Notes under the pieces: generated by a model
Databases searched by the model: none
What the model was told of the DNA's origin: nothing
Seen by the model: only the letters and a program-made list of their open reading frames with translations
NCBI RefSeq assembly: GCF_002940685.1
Contig: NZ_PNFP01000015.1
Span: forward strand, 1 to 64,000
Length of the DNA stretch: 64,000 nucleotides
DNA from: Ensifer adhaerens
GTDB taxonomy: Bacteria; Pseudomonadota; Alphaproteobacteria; Rhizobiales; Rhizobiaceae
Direction: 5' to 3'
Shown: positions 10,239 through 21,685 of the stretch, in pieces
How the letters are laid out: each line of letters opens with the position of its first letter
Position numbering within the stretch: position 1 is the first letter of the stretch
Position numbers and translations under genes: made by a program

Positions 10239-10426
10239 CTCCCATATGTGAGCCTCACGTCCGCAAGCGCGAATCGCTCGCCGCGGCGGACATAGCGGAA
10301 ACCACGGTGAGGCATCCGATTGCAGACACAATCGCCTCGCGTCCGGTTTTCAAGACGAAAAGTTAGTCCTTCCGGAACGGACCGGGTGTTCCCGCTGATT
10401 CCGAGATTTGGTACGCGGAGAATTGC

Positions 10427-11767
10427 ATGGCTTCTGCAGCGGAACAGCTCGCCTCGAACCTGAATTTCTCGACTTTCGCCAAGGCGGAAGATCTGAAGAA
10501 ACGTCTTTGGTTCACGCTTGGTGCGCTTCTGGTTTACCGTCTTGGCACCTATATCCCGCTGCCCGGTCTTAACCCGGACGCGTTTGCCCAGGCATTCCGC
10601 GGCCAGAGCGGCGGCATCCTCGGCCTCTTCAACATGTTTTCGGGCGGTGCAGTTGAGCGCATGGCGATCTTCGCGCTCGGCATCATGCCCTATATCTCCG
10701 CCTCGATCATCGTTCAGCTGATGACGTCGGTCGTTCCGGCGCTGGAGCAGCTGAAGAAGGAAGGCGAGCAGGGCCGCAAGATCATCAACCAGTATACCCG
10801 TTACGGCACGGTGCTTCTCGGCACGGCGCAGGCTTATGCCATTGCCGTCGGCCTTGAGAGCGGCAACGGCCTTGTGAACGATCCGGGCTGGTTCTTCCGT
10901 ATTTCCACGGTCATCTCGCTGCTCGGCGGCACGATGTTCCTGATGTGGCTCGGCGAGCAGATCACGTCGCGCGGCATCGGCAACGGCATCTCGCTGATCA
11001 TCTTTGCCGGTATCGTCGCGCATCTGCCGACGGCGCTTGCCGGAACGCTCGAACTCGGTCGCACCGGCGCGCTGTCGACGCCGCTGATCCTCGCGATCAT
11101 CGTCATGGTCGTCGGCGTCATCGCGCTCATCGTTTTCGTCGAACGCGCGCAGCGGCGGCTTCTGATCCAGTATCCGAAGCGCCAGGTCGGCAACCGCATG
11201 TTCCAGGGGGATACCTCGCACCTGCCGCTCAAGCTCAACACTTCGGGCGTCATCCCGGCGATCTTCGCCTCGTCGCTGCTGCTGCTGCCGGCAACGCTTG
11301 CGGGCTTTGCCAATACGGCGACGCTGCCGGGCTGGGCGACCACCGTGGTCGGCGCGCTTGCGCACGGCAAGCCGCTCTACATGGTGCTCTACGGTGCAAT
11401 GATCGCGTTCTTCGCCTTCTTCTACACCGCGATCGTCTTCAATCCGAAGGACACGGCCGACAATCTGAAGAAGCACGGCGGCTTCATTCCGGGCATTCGT
11501 CCGGGCGAGCGTACCGCGGAATACATCGATTATGTCCTGACGCGCATCACCGTGATCGGCGCGGCCTACCTGATCTTCGTCTGCATTCTGCCGGAAGTTC
11601 TGATTTCGCAGACCGGCGTGCCGTTCTACCTTGGTGGTACGTCGCTTTTGATTGTTGTCAGCGTCACCCTTGATACGGTAGCACAGATCCAGGGCCACCT
11701 CATCGCACAGCAATATGAGGGGCTGATCAAGAAGTCGAAGCTGCGCGGAGGAAAGAGGGGACGATGA
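10427..11767 (+). CDS. secY: Protein translocase subunit SecY
   Basis: The 446-aa integral membrane protein SecY forms the Sec translocation channel with SecE/SecG and works with SecA or ribosomes. About ten hydrophobic segments are visible. The family motif [10 protein letters not shown] lies near residue 45, and [15 protein letters not shown] near 185. A GGAGA site precedes the ATG. It has a 233-base leader after the rplO terminator, including an inverted repeat CGATTG/CAATCG at 10317-10334, and overlaps adk by four bases. Confidence 0.97.
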   Translation: MASAAEQLASNLNFSTFAKAEDLKKRLWFTLGALLVYRLGTYIPLPGLNPDAFAQAFRGQSGGILGLFNMFSGGAVERMAIFALGIMPYISASIIVQLMTSVVPALEQLKKEGEQGRKIINQYTRYGTVLLGTAQAYAIAVGLESGNGLVNDPGWFFRISTVISLLGGTMFLMWLGEQITSRGIGNGISLIIFAGIVAHLPTALAGTLELGRTGALSTPLILAIIVMVVGVIALIVFVERAQRRLLIQYPKRQVGNRMFQGDTSHLPLKLNTSGVIPAIFASSLLLLPATLAGFANTATLPGWATTVVGALAHGKPLYMVLYGAMIAFFAFFYTAIVFNPKDTADNLKKHGGFIPGIRPGERTAEYIDYVLTRITVIGAAYLIFVCILPEVLISQTGVPFYLGGTSLLIVVSVTLDTVAQIQGHLIAQQYEGLIKKSKLRGGKRGR

Positions 11768-12342
11768 GACTGATTTTTTTGGGACCGCCGGGCGCTGGCA
11801 AGGGGACACAGGCCAAGCTTCTGACGGAGAGATACGGCATTCCGCAGCTTTCCACAGGAGATATGCTGCGGGCGGCCGTCGCCCAGGCGACCGAGGTCGG
11901 CAAGCGCGCCAAGGCGGTCATGGATGCCGGTCAGTTGGTATCCGATGAGATCGTCAACGAAATCGTGTCGGATCGCATCGATCAGTCGGACTGCGCGAAG
12001 GGGTTCATCCTCGACGGTTACCCGCGCACGGTTCCGCAGGCGATCGCGCTCGGCAAGATGCTCGAGGGCAAAGGGCTGAAGCTCGACGCCGTGATCGAGC
12101 TCAAGGTAGACGAGGCGGCCCTTGTAAAGCGGATGGAGAATCGCGTAGCGGAAACCATCGCAGCTGGCGGCACCGTTCGTTCGGACGACAATCCGGAAGC
12201 CTTCAAGCGCCGGCTGACCGAGTACCGCGAAAAGACTGCGCCGCTCTCCGAGCATTACGCCGGAACGGGGCAGCTAAGAACGGTCGATGGCATGGCGGAC
12301 GTGAACACCGTCACCGCCGAGATCGAGAAGATTCTGGCTTAG
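11764..12342 (+). CDS. adk: Adenylate kinase (short-lid form)
   Basis: The 192-aa cytosolic enzyme interconverts ATP + AMP and 2 ADP. The P-loop GPPGAGKGT lies at residues 7-15 and the [10 protein letters not shown] motif near 80. The length is that of the short form lacking the extended zinc-binding lid. The ATGA overlap with secY indicates co-translation; adk after secY is a common bacterial arrangement. Confidence 0.96.
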   Translation: MRLIFLGPPGAGKGTQAKLLTERYGIPQLSTGDMLRAAVAQATEVGKRAKAVMDAGQLVSDEIVNEIVSDRIDQSDCAKGFILDGYPRTVPQAIALGKMLEGKGLKLDAVIELKVDEAALVKRMENRVAETIAAGGTVRSDDNPEAFKRRLTEYREKTAPLSEHYAGTGQLRTVDGMADVNTVTAEIEKILA

Positions 12343-12377
12343 ACACTGGTCTTTGCCGAAAAGGAACCGCCGGGGAG

Positions 12378-12406
12378 TTGACTTTTCCGGCCGATTCCGC
12401 CAAAGA
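12378..12406 (+). promoter_or_regulatory. Possible promoter upstream of rpsM
   Basis: TTGACT at 12378-12383 is a good -35 hexamer; 17 bases later stands CAAAGA, a poor -10. It lies in the 232-base adk-rpsM gap, where a promoter is plausible. The assignment is weak. Confidence 0.25.
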
Positions 12407-12574
12407 CAGCGCCAACTCGCGACATGAGAGCGATCGGCGCGGTCTTCAAAGAAAATGAAGTCCGGGTACGGTCGTTTTTGACGTGTCTCGAACCTCAATC
12501 AACGTGCGGCTCTTCGAGGTCGCGTAACGAAGCACCTATTGCCGGATGGCAACTGGAACGCAAGGAGAATAGAC

Positions 12575-12943
12575 GTGGCACGTATCGCTGGCGTCAACAT
12601 CCCGACGGCAAAGCGCGTAGTTATTGCGCTGACCTACATTCACGGGATCGGCCCGAAATTCGCACAGGAAATCATCGAGAAGGTCGGTATTCCGGCTGAT
12701 CGCCGCGTGCATCAGCTGACGGACGCTGAAGTCCTGCAGATCCGCGAAACCATCGACCGCGACTACCAGGTCGAGGGTGACCTGCGTCGCGAGACCTCGA
12801 TGAACATCAAGCGCCTGATGGACCTCGGCTGCTACCGCGGCCTGCGTCACCGTCGTGGCCTGCCGGTTCGCGGTCAGCGCACCCACACCAACGCCCGCAC
12901 CCGCAAGGGTCCGGCGAAGGCGATTGCCGGTAAGAAGAAGTAA
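12575..12943 (+). CDS. rpsM: 30S ribosomal protein S13 (GTG start)
   Basis: The 122-aa product is S13, which contacts P-site tRNA and bridges to the 50S. The conserved N-terminus [20 protein letters not shown] begins at a GTG at 12575, preceded by AAGGAGAAT; the in-frame ATG at 12539 would add 12 unrelated residues and is rejected. The C-terminal [18 protein letters not shown] is diagnostic. Confidence 0.96.
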   Translation: MARIAGVNIPTAKRVVIALTYIHGIGPKFAQEIIEKVGIPADRRVHQLTDAEVLQIRETIDRDYQVEGDLRRETSMNIKRLMDLGCYRGLRHRRGLPVRGQRTHTNARTRKGPAKAIAGKKK

Positions 12944-12963
12944 TTTCCCGAAAAGGGAGATTG

Positions 12964-12993
12964 GGAGGCTGGTGTCAACACCGGCCTCCTTTT
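12964..12993 (+). terminator. Rho-independent terminator after rpsM
   Basis: A 12-base arm GGAGGCTGGTGT pairs with ACACCGGCCTCC (one T-G pair) and is followed directly by TTTT. It lies 20 bases after the rpsM stop and separates rpsM from rpsK, genes usually co-transcribed in the alpha operon. Confidence 0.75.
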
Positions 12994-13023
12994 GCAGTTT
13001 GGAAGGGCGTTCGCCCGACCTTT

Positions 13024-13044
13024 GTCCGACCGGTTCGGTCGGAC
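13024..13044 (+). other. Perfect hairpin in rpsM-rpsK gap
   Basis: GTCCGACCG/CGGTCGGAC form a perfect 9-bp stem with a 3-base loop, without a T-run. With the preceding terminator it makes the 224-base rpsM-rpsK gap a candidate leader for rpsK-rpoA-rplQ. Confidence 0.45.
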
Positions 13045-13167
13045 GGATAGATCGCAGGGCGGGCTCCGTTCTGCGGGAAATGAAGATGCAGGGCAGGGGA
13101 CGTCAAATCCTTTTCCCGGTGGAGCCGCTGGAATTACGGCGGTGCAGAGATCTAAGAAAGGGATCCT

Positions 13168-13557
13168 ATGGCCAAGGAAGCCACCCGCGTTCGCCGTCGC
13201 GAACGCAAGAACATCACGTCTGGCGTCGCGCACGTCAACTCGTCGTTCAACAACACCATGATCACCATCACTGACGCACAGGGCAACGCGATTGCCTGGT
13301 CGTCGGCCGGTGCCAAGGGTTTCAAGGGCTCGCGTAAGTCGACCCCGTTCGCCGCACAGATCGCCGCTGAAGACTGCGCCAAGAAGGCTCAGGAACACGG
13401 CATGAAGTCGCTGGAAGTCGAAGTTTGCGGTCCGGGTTCCGGCCGTGAATCCGCTCTTCGCGCGCTGCAGGCTGCGGGCTTCATGATCACCTCGATCCGC
13501 GATGTGACCCCGATCCCGCACAACGGCTGCCGCCCGCGCAAGAAGCGCCGCGTCTGA
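13168..13557 (+). CDS. rpsK: 30S ribosomal protein S11
   Basis: The 129-aa product is S11, on the 30S platform near the mRNA exit. The conserved [20 protein letters not shown] and C-terminal [18 protein letters not shown] are present. AAAGGGATCCT precedes the ATG. Confidence 0.97.
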
Positions 13558-13660
13558 TCATTTGCATTCAACATGCCGGTGAGGGCGTATCCGCGCTCTC
13601 CCGGTCTTCGGGGCTCGGTTGTCACGATTGGATGGTGGCAACGAACGGAAGGCAGAAAAC

Positions 13661-14671
13661 ATGATCCAGAAGAATTGGCAGGAACTGATCAAGCCGAACA
13701 AGGTGGAGTTCGTCTCCTCCGGCCGCACCAAGGCAACGCTGGTTGCGGAACCGCTTGAACGCGGCTTCGGTCTGACGCTCGGCAACGCGCTTCGCCGCGT
13801 GCTTCTGTCGTCGCTGCGCGGTGCTGCTGTCACCGCAGTGCAGATCGACGGCGTTCTGCACGAGTTCTCCTCTATCCCGGGCGTCCGGGAAGATGTGACG
13901 GACATCGTGCTCAACATCAAGGAAATCGCCATCAAGATGGATGGCGACGACGCAAAGCGCATGGTCGTGCGCAAGCAGGGTCCGGGCGTTGTGACCGCCG
14001 GTGACATCCAGACGGTTGGCGATATCGAAATCCTCAACCCGAACCATGTGATCTGCACCCTCGACGAGGGCGCGGAAATCCGCATGGAGTTCACCGTCAA
14101 CAACGGCAAGGGCTACGTGCCGGCTGATCGCAACCGCTCGGAAGATGCTCCGATCGGCCTGATCCCGGTCGACAGCCTGTACTCGCCGGTCAAGAAAGTG
14201 TCCTACAAGGTGGAAAACACCCGCGAAGGCCAGGTTCTTGACTACGACAAGCTGACGATGTCCATCGAGACGGACGGTTCCGTCACCGGTGAAGATGCGA
14301 TCGCGTTTGCGGCCCGCATCCTTCAGGACCAGCTGTCGGTCTTCGTCAACTTCGACGAGCCGCAGAAGGAAGCAGAGGAAGAGGCAGTTACCGAACTCGC
14401 CTTCAACCCGGCGCTTCTCAAGAAGGTCGACGAACTGGAACTTTCGGTCCGTTCGGCCAACTGCCTGAAGAACGACAACATCGTCTACATCGGCGACCTC
14501 ATTCAGAAGACCGAAGCAGAAATGCTCCGCACGCCGAATTTTGGTCGCAAGTCGCTGAACGAAATCAAGGAAGTTCTCGCTTCCATGGGCCTGCACCTCG
14601 GCATGGAAGTGCCGTCCTGGCCGCCTGAGAACATCGAAGATCTCGCCAAGCGTTACGAAGACCAATACTAA
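13661..14671 (+). CDS. rpoA: RNA polymerase alpha subunit
   Basis: The 336-aa product dimerises through its N-terminal domain to scaffold beta/beta-prime, and its C-terminal domain binds UP elements and activators. Start: [17 protein letters not shown] at 13661, with a GGAAGG site upstream; the open frame back to 13619 is not used. The N-terminal domain ([17 protein letters not shown]) is followed by a linker and an alpha-CTD around residues 255-320 ([19 protein letters not shown]). Confidence 0.97.
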   Translation: MIQKNWQELIKPNKVEFVSSGRTKATLVAEPLERGFGLTLGNALRRVLLSSLRGAAVTAVQIDGVLHEFSSIPGVREDVTDIVLNIKEIAIKMDGDDAKRMVVRKQGPGVVTAGDIQTVGDIEILNPNHVICTLDEGAEIRMEFTVNNGKGYVPADRNRSEDAPIGLIPVDSLYSPVKKVSYKVENTREGQVLDYDKLTMSIETDGSVTGEDAIAFAARILQDQLSVFVNFDEPQKEAEEEAVTELAFNPALLKKVDELELSVRSANCLKNDNIVYIGDLIQKTEAEMLRTPNFGRKSLNEIKEVLASMGLHLGMEVPSWPPENIEDLAKRYEDQY

Positions 14672-14715
14672 CCATTAGACTGCGGGCGAATGCCTGCAAG
14701 TGAAGGAGAATAGCC

Positions 14716-15141
14716 ATGCGCCACGGTAAAGCCGGCCGCAAGCTGAATAGAACCGCCAGCCACCGCAAGGCGATGTTTGCCAACATGGCAGCTTCGCTGA
14801 TCCAGCACGAGCAGATCGTTACGACTCTGCCGAAGGCCAAGGAAATCCGCCCGATCGTCGAGAAGCTCGTCACGCTCGGCAAGCGCGGTGACCTGCACGC
14901 TCGCCGCCAGGCGATCTCGCAGATCCGCGACGCCGCTGTCGTTGCCAAGCTGTTCGACACGATCGCATCGCGTTACGCCACCCGCAACGGCGGCTACCTG
15001 CGCATCATGAAGGCTGGCTTCCGCCACGGCGACAACGCCGCTCTCGCCGTCATCGAATTCGTTGACCGCGACGTCGATGCAAAGGGCGCCGCTGACCGCG
15101 CTCGCGTTGCCGCTGAAGCCGAAGCTGCCGAAGCAGCCTAA
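14716..15141 (+). CDS. rplQ: 50S ribosomal protein L17
   Basis: The 141-aa product is L17, at the exit-tunnel rim. It begins [20 protein letters not shown]. An alanine/glutamate-rich C-terminal tail (about residues 125-141) extends past the core. It closes the ribosomal cluster. Confidence 0.97.
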   Translation: MRHGKAGRKLNRTASHRKAMFANMAASLIQHEQIVTTLPKAKEIRPIVEKLVTLGKRGDLHARRQAISQIRDAAVVAKLFDTIASRYATRNGGYLRIMKAGFRHGDNAALAVIEFVDRDVDAKGAADRARVAAEAEAAEAA

Positions 15142-15166
15142 GCCGATCGAAGGCAGTGAAATTGAA

Positions 15167-15199
15167 GCGGCCGGGTGTTCATCACCCGGCCGCTTTTTT
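15167..15199 (+). terminator. Strong terminator closing the ribosomal cluster
   Basis: A perfect 11-bp stem GCGGCCGGGTG/CACCCGGCCGC with a 5-base loop is followed by six Ts, 25 bases after rplQ. Confidence 0.93.
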
Positions 15200-15273
15200 A
15201 TGCGTTCGCGGTGCGGCGTATCGGCCGAACTGCAGCGGTATCAAGGTCTGTCGTCGTTGTCGGGCCGCTTTCG

Positions 15274-15576
15274 TTAGTTTCGGAAATGACGGTGCTGATG
15301 ACGGAAGATCACCACGAGACATACAGCAACAAGCGCATAGAAGGCGGGCCATGCGAACAGCAGTGCCAGGGCACCTGCGCAGAGGGAGTATGCGAGATCC
15401 GACAGCAAGGATGGCCAGAAGCGATTAAATCTGGCCGCGCGGACAAAATCCTGCAGGAATTCCAATAGTCCCCGTGCGAACGTCGACAGGAGCCTTCGAG
15501 ATGGCAAGCGATCGTAATCGCGGTGAGCGTCCATCCTTCGGAGCTTGTCCAAAAGCCGCTGTGTTGTTCCGGGCAT
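15274..15576 (-). CDS. Small hypothetical membrane protein
   Basis: The 100-aa product is unrecognised. The first half is basic and amphipathic; residues 57-90 form one or two hydrophobic segments (LAYSLCAGALALLFAWPAFY), with a His/Arg-rich C-terminus. An internal ATG at 15534 is an alternative start. No strong ribosome binding site is visible and the plus strand also has an ORF here, so coding status is uncertain. Composition favours the minus strand. Confidence 0.4.
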   Translation of the reverse strand: MPGTTQRLLDKLRRMDAHRDYDRLPSRRLLSTFARGLLEFLQDFVRAARFNRFWPSLLSDLAYSLCAGALALLFAWPAFYALVAVCLVVIFRHQHRHFRN

Positions 15577-15693
15577 GCGTCGATACTTGTTGTTGTCCGC
15601 CTGAGGTCCAGGCTGTGGTACATGTCGTTGCGGTCAAGCGAAAAAACAACCTTGTGGTGTTGGTGTGTCGACGGTACTCACGCATAGTGTTCA

Positions 15694-16347
15694 CTATGCC
15701 TTGCCGGCGGCAGGCCGAATCGAAGTGCCAGGCGCCTGTCGTTTGCGCTTGAGATAGGGCTTGCGCACAAACCGCCAGGAAAGCAGCACGGCGACGAGCC
15801 CGAGATAGAGCATCTGCTCCGGCCCGACGACCTTGACCGCCATGGCGAAATGCACCGCGCCGGCAGCGGCGATCACGTAGGCGAGTCGGTGGAGCTTGTT
15901 CCAGCGTTGGCCGAGCGTGCGGATCGACCAGGTGTTGGAGGTCAGCGCCAGCGGGATCAGCATGGCCAGGGCCGCCATGCCGATCGTAATGAACGGGCGG
16001 CGGGCGATGTCGGCGACGATCGCCTGGACGTTCAGCCGCTGATCAAGCAGCATGTAAGCCAGGAAGTGCATCAGCACGTAGTAGAAGGCGAGCAGCCCCA
16101 GCGCCCGGCGGTAGCGCAGCCAATTGACGCCGATGAGATCGCGGATCGGGGTGATCGCCAGGGTCGCGACCAGAAACCGAAGGGCCCATAACCCGAGCAG
16201 GTGCTCGAATTCCTTGACCGGGTTGCCGGGCAGCCGCCCGGTCGCGCCGAGATAGAAGGCATAGGCTGCCGGCAGCAGGCCGAGACCGTAGAGCGCCCAG
16301 ACCGAGGTCGAATGGTAGCGTTTCGGAAGCGAGGGCAGGCGGGGCAT
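15694..16347 (-). CDS. msrQ: Heme-binding membrane subunit of methionine sulfoxide reductase
   Basis: The 217-aa polytopic membrane protein is of the MsrQ/YedZ family (ferric-reductase-like fold). It passes electrons from the respiratory chain or flavin to periplasmic MsrP. Six hydrophobic segments are visible, with His residues in the YYVLMHFLAYMLL and LHRLAYVIAAAGAVHFAMA helices as likely heme ligands. It starts two bases after the msrP stop, so the two are an operon. Confidence 0.92.
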   Translation of the reverse strand: MPRLPSLPKRYHSTSVWALYGLGLLPAAYAFYLGATGRLPGNPVKEFEHLLGLWALRFLVATLAITPIRDLIGVNWLRYRRALGLLAFYYVLMHFLAYMLLDQRLNVQAIVADIARRPFITIGMAALAMLIPLALTSNTWSIRTLGQRWNKLHRLAYVIAAAGAVHFAMAVKVVGPEQMLYLGLVAVLLSWRFVRKPYLKRKRQAPGTSIRPAAGKA

Positions 16348-16349
16348 GG

Positions 16350-17291
16350 TCAGTAGTTCGCTCTCAGATCCATGCCGGCATAGAGGCTCGCCACCTCGTC
16401 AGCGTAGCCGTTGAAGGGCAGGGTGTCGCGCCGGTTGGAGCCGAAGAAGCCGCCGCCGCCGATGCGGTTTTCCGTTGCCTGGCTCCAGCGCGGGTGATCG
16501 ACCGCCGGATTGACGTTGGCGTAGAAGCCGTATTCGTTGGGCGCCGAAAGGTTCCACGTCGACGGCGGCTGCGTTTCCGTCAGTGAAATCCGCACGATCG
16601 ATTTGATTCCCTTGAAACCGTACTTCCAGGGTGTGACGAGCCGAACGGGCGCGCCGTTCTGGTTGGGAAGCGTCTTGCCGTAGACGCCGACGGAGAGAAG
16701 GGTGAGGGGGTGGCGCGCCTCGTCGAGCCGGAGCCCCTCGCGATAGGGCCAGGGAAGCGGCTGGAAGAAGCCGGACTGGCCCGGCATCTCGGAGGGACGC
16801 ACCACGGTTTCGAAAGAGACATATTTGGCGCTGCCCAACGGCTCGACCTTGTCGATGAGGGCCGAGAGCTGAAACCCGGTCCAGGGAATGACCATCGACC
16901 ACGCCTCGACGCAGCGCATGCGGTAGACGCGCTCCTCGATCGGGAACTTCAGCAGCTCCTCGAGCCCGATCTCCTGCGGCGTGCCGACGAGGCCGTCGAC
17001 TTTCACCGTCCAGGGCGTGGGCTTGAAGCTGCCCGAATTGGCAGCGGGATCGCCCTTGCCGGTCCCGAACTCATAGAAGTTGTTGTAGCTGGTAACGTCT
17101 GCCTCGGGCGTCAGGTCCTCGTCGACCGTGTATTTGCCCTTGGGGGCGCTGAGCGCGGCCGCCAGCCCCGTGCCGCTGCCCGCAAGCAGAGCGCTGCCGG
17201 CGGCAGCCCCGAGGAAGGTGCGGCGGTTGAGGAAGATGGCCTCCGGAGTGATTTCGGAGGAAACGATTCGCGGCGGGCGGTAGGATGGCAT
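16350..17291 (-). CDS. msrP: Periplasmic methionine sulfoxide reductase, molybdopterin subunit
   Basis: The 313-aa oxidoreductase of the sulfite-oxidase fold repairs oxidised methionine in envelope proteins. The N-terminus has a Tat signal ([11 protein letters not shown], twin Arg at 23-24). Cys127 in RMRCVEAW is the expected molybdenum ligand. It pairs with msrQ downstream and diverges from the Do-type protease gene, a sensible envelope-stress neighbourhood. Confidence 0.94.
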   Translation of the reverse strand: MPSYRPPRIVSSEITPEAIFLNRRTFLGAAAGSALLAGSGTGLAAALSAPKGKYTVDEDLTPEADVTSYNNFYEFGTGKGDPAANSGSFKPTPWTVKVDGLVGTPQEIGLEELLKFPIEERVYRMRCVEAWSMVIPWTGFQLSALIDKVEPLGSAKYVSFETVVRPSEMPGQSGFFQPLPWPYREGLRLDEARHPLTLLSVGVYGKTLPNQNGAPVRLVTPWKYGFKGIKSIVRISLTETQPPSTWNLSAPNEYGFYANVNPAVDHPRWSQATENRIGGGGFFGSNRRDTLPFNGYADEVASLYAGMDLRANY

Positions 17292-17489
17292 GGTCTTTTC
17301 CGAAGCGGTTTATGAGCCTTGTCTTCTATGAACTCACCAGACTTTCGATCACCGCGAAAGGGGCATGAAACCACGTTTTCGTGCGTAGTGCGTGAAGCTG
17401 GCGCCTTTGCGTATCTTGCGCCAACATTTGCCTTTTTTCCCGCGAAATCCTATCTGAACGTAGCCGCGACGAATAGGAGAATGCTTTAC

Positions 17490-18883
<1,394 letters not shown>

Positions 18884-18887
<4 letters not shown>

Positions 18888-20197
18888 GCGATCTGTTCAG
18901 CGCACACGAACCGCCCGAGATGGCGTCGGCAAGGCCGCTTGCCGACAGGCTTCGCCCACGCACGCTCGCCGAAGTCACCGGTCAGGACCATCTGACCGGT
19001 GAGGATGGTGTGCTGTCGCGCATGATCGCTTCGGGTTCGCTCGGATCGATGATCTTCTGGGGGCCGCCCGGCACCGGCAAGACGACCGTGGCACGGCTGC
19101 TTTCGGGGGAGGCGGGGCTCGCCTTCGAGCAGATCTCGGCGATCTTCTCCGGGGTCGCCGACCTCAAGAAGGTGTTCGAGGCGGCCCGGGCGCGGCGCAT
19201 GTCCGGCCGCCAGACGCTGCTCTTCGTCGACGAGATCCATCGCTTCAATCGCGCCCAGCAGGACAGCTTCCTGCCTGTCATGGAGGACGGCACGGTCATC
19301 CTCGTCGGCGCGACGACGGAAAATCCGTCCTTCGAACTGAACGCCGCTCTTTTGTCGCGTGCCCGCGTGCTGACCTTCAAGCCGCATGGCGAAGACAGCA
19401 TCGAGGAACTGCTGTCGCGTGCCGAAGAGGCGGAGGACAAGAAACTGCCGCTTGATCCGGACGCGCGCGCCAGTCTGATCCGCATGGCCGATGGCGACGG
19501 CCGGGCGGCACTGACGCTGGCCGAGGAAGTCTGGCGCGCGGCGCGTCGCGACGAGATCTTCGATGCGGCAGCACTGCAAAACATCGTCCAGCGTCGGGCT
19601 CCGGTCTACGACAAGGGCCAGGACGGCCACTACAATCTGATCTCGGCGCTGCACAAGTCGGTGCGCGGCTCGGACCCCGATGCGGCTCTCTATTATCTCT
19701 GCCGCATGTTCGATGCCGGCGAGGACCCGCTCTATCTCGGGCGACGGCTGGTGCGCATGGCGGTCGAGGACATCGGTCTTGCCGATCCGCAGGCGCTTGT
19801 CATTTGCAACGCCGCCAAGGACGCCTATGACTATCTCGGCTCGCCCGAGGGTGAACTGGCGCTCGCCGAAGCCTGCGTCTATCTCGCGACCGCACCGAAA
19901 TCGAACGGCGTCTACACCGCCTACAAGGCGGCGATGCGGGCGGCGAAGGAGAACGGTTCGCTGCTGCCGCCGAAGCACATCCTCAATGCACCGACCAAGC
20001 TGATGAAGGGCGAAGGCTACGGCGACGGCTACCGTTACGATCACGACGAGCCGGACGCATTTTCGGGCCAGGACTATTTCCCGGAGAAGATGGGTCGGAG
20101 GACCTTCTACGATCCGCCGGAGCGCGGATTCGAGCGCGAGATTCGCAAGCGGCTGGAATGGTGGGCAAAGCTCCGCCGGGAGCGCAACGCACCTTAA
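18884..20197 (+). CDS. rarA: Replication-associated recombination ATPase RarA (MgsA)
   Basis: The 437-aa AAA+ ATPase is related to clamp loaders and acts at stalled replication forks. Walker A GPPGTGKT lies at residues 60-67; Walker B LLFVDEIHRFN at 112-122. The C-terminal MgsA domain (RGSDPDAALYYL, RRLVRMAVEDIGLADP) is complete. The ATGA overlap with the upstream protease gene suggests coupling. Confidence 0.95.
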
Positions 20198-20335
20198 AGC
20201 CTGCGGGGAGGCAAACCGGCATCTCTCCACACGGGCGAGCGCGCCATTCGGGACATGCCGGTCTTCACGGTTTCGGGGAAAGCGCGAAATGGTTTAGCTT
20301 TGCCACCGGCGCAAGGCTGATCTGCCCATGACCGG

Positions 20336-20365
20336 CTTGCCGCTGAAACCGGAGTGTGAGATAGA
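20336..20365 (+). promoter_or_regulatory. Candidate sugE promoter
   Basis: TTGCCG (20337-20342) and GATAGA (20360-20365) are separated by 17 bases. Transcription would start near 20372, just before the first riboswitch hairpin at 20374, which supports the call although the -10 match is only fair. Confidence 0.4.
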
Positions 20366-20373
20366 ACCCGCAT

Positions 20374-20431
20374 TGCAGACGGCTGCACGGTGCGCAAAGT
20401 CGATACCGAACAACCGCGGGGACGGCCTCGC
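20374..20431 (+). promoter_or_regulatory. Guanidine-II (mini-ykkC) riboswitch upstream of sugE
   Basis: Two short hairpins both carry the ACGG tetraloop that defines guanidine-II aptamers. P1 is TGCAG-ACGG-CTGCA (20374-20387). P2 is GCGGGG-ACGG-CCTCGC (20416-20431, one G-T pair). A 28-base linker separates them. P2 ends 20 bases before the sugE ATG at 20452 and just before the AGGAG site at 20441-20445. In the known class, guanidinium binding brings the two loops together and frees the ribosome binding site, turning on exporter synthesis. The downstream gene is exactly the expected target. Confidence 0.88.
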
Positions 20432-20451
20432 TCCAAACCTAGGAGTTTGAT

Positions 20452-20766
20452 ATGGCCTGGTTCCTTCTTCTGCTCGCCGGCATCCTCGAAATCGGCTGGG
20501 CAATCGGCCTCAAGTACACGGAAGGCTTCACGCGCGTGACGCCGACGATCCTGACTGTCGGGTCGATGATCCTCAGCATCGCCTTGCTCGGTCTCGCCGT
20601 TCGCACCTTGCCGCTCGGTACGGCTTACGCGGTGTGGACCGGCATCGGTACCGTCGGTACGGTCATCCTCGGCATCTTCCTGTTTGCCGAGCCCGCGACC
20701 TTCGTCCGCCTCGGCTGCATCGCCCTCATCGTCAGCGGCATCGCAGGCCTGAAGCTGGCTGCCTAA
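20452..20766 (+). CDS. sugE: Guanidinium exporter of the SMR family
   Basis: The 104-aa small multidrug resistance protein of the SugE/Gdx subfamily has four transmembrane helices. The N-terminus [21 protein letters not shown] carries the essential Glu13 and the GWAIGLKY signature that separates Gdx from EmrE-like drug pumps. It exports guanidinium in exchange for protons. The guanidine-II riboswitch upstream fixes the substrate assignment. The gene is monocistronic, ending at a terminator. Confidence 0.93.
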   Translation: MAWFLLLLAGILEIGWAIGLKYTEGFTRVTPTILTVGSMILSIALLGLAVRTLPLGTAYAVWTGIGTVGTVILGIFLFAEPATFVRLGCIALIVSGIAGLKLAA

Positions 20767-20840
20767 CGTCACGGCGATTTGCTCTCGTCACGTTAGCGTA
20801 CCGAACAGTGCCGCTTTGGTGCTAAACTATTGAACAAAAG

Positions 20841-20880
20841 AAACGGGCTGCGCGTCGGAAGACACGCAGCCCGTTTCGTA
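20841..20880. terminator. Bidirectional terminator between sugE and ATP12 gene
   Basis: A perfect 12-bp stem AAACGGGCTGCG/CGCAGCCCGTTT lies between convergent genes. The minus-strand side is followed by a T-rich tail (complement of GAACAAAAG), so it best serves the ATP12 gene; the plus side has TTTCGTATT. Confidence 0.8.
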
Positions 20881-20899
20881 TTCCGTGTCTCCGAGTTCG

Positions 20900-21685
20900 T
20901 CAGCGCAGAGCGTCAAGAACGGCGGCAACCGCCTGCATCTCCTGCCAGCGGTTTTCGCGCCGGCGGAACGCTTCTTCGTCCGTTCCCCAATGTTCGATCT
21001 GCCAGTCCTCGTCGACATGCGCGGCCGTCCAGGCTTCTTCGGCGGTGAGCCGGCCGGAGGCAAAGGCAAGCGCCAGCAAGGCAGAGCCCGTCAGGCTCGT
21101 CACCGTGTGGATGCAGGTGAGGCCAAGCGGGGTTGCGAAGGCGCGCAAGCCTTCTGCATAGGCCGAAAGCGCTTCCTCCGGCTGCTCCTGGTGGATCACG
21201 CCTTCGGCGAGAATGAAGCGGGCGCCGAGCGCCTGCTGCGCCCAGTCGAGCACCGGGTTCCAGATCTCGTTCTGGCGCGCGACCAGCCCTTCCGGGCTGT
21301 CGGCGCGATAGCAGAGCATGTCGGTTCCGGAAAAGCGCAGGATATCGTCGAAGACCGCGCGCTGGTCCTTCGCAACGCCGTCGAGCGCCGTGTTGACGAT
21401 GCGGGTGATCGGCATCTTGCCGGGGTCGATGACCTCGGCCTGGGCCTCCCATTCGGCGGCGAGCAAATCGGCGAGCTTGCGCGTCGGCACGGCAAGCGGC
21501 TGCTTGGCCGGCGTGCGTACGGTGCGGCCGTCGAGCAGCACGGCGTGCGTCTCGCCTTCGGCCGCGGCCACGCTGACCTCCTTGTAGAAGCGCTTCGGCA
21601 GCGGCTTCAGCATCTGGATCTGGGCGCGGCGGACCGGATCCTCGTGGCTCATCGCACCGCTGAGTTCGTCGCGAATATCAGGCAT
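20900..21685 (-). CDS. ATP12-family F1-ATPase assembly chaperone
   Basis: The 261-aa protein is of the Atp12 family, which in mitochondria chaperones the F1 alpha subunit. Start: the ATG at 21685 (MPDIRDELSG) overlaps the upstream HAD gene stop by eight bases; a longer frame to 21706 is possible. The conserved KRFYKEV, WEAQAEVIDPGKMPITRIVNT and WQIEHWGTDEE segments support the family. It is the last gene of a minus-strand group (RluC, HAD, ATP12). Its bacterial role in ATP synthase assembly is inferred. Confidence 0.88.
   Translation of the reverse strand: MPDIRDELSGAMSHEDPVRRAQIQMLKPLPKRFYKEVSVAAAEGETHAVLLDGRTVRTPAKQPLAVPTRKLADLLAAEWEAQAEVIDPGKMPITRIVNTALDGVAKDQRAVFDDILRFSGTDMLCYRADSPEGLVARQNEIWNPVLDWAQQALGARFILAEGVIHQEQPEEALSAYAEGLRAFATPLGLTCIHTVTSLTGSALLALAFASGRLTAEEAWTAAHVDEDWQIEHWGTDEEAFRRRENRWQEMQAVAAVLDALR

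Noticed and set aside
15175-15468. Plus-strand 97-codon ORF after rplQ with several Cys
   Set aside because: It begins inside the rplQ terminator, so it would not be transcribed from upstream; the minus-strand frame in the same place has a clearer membrane-protein pattern.
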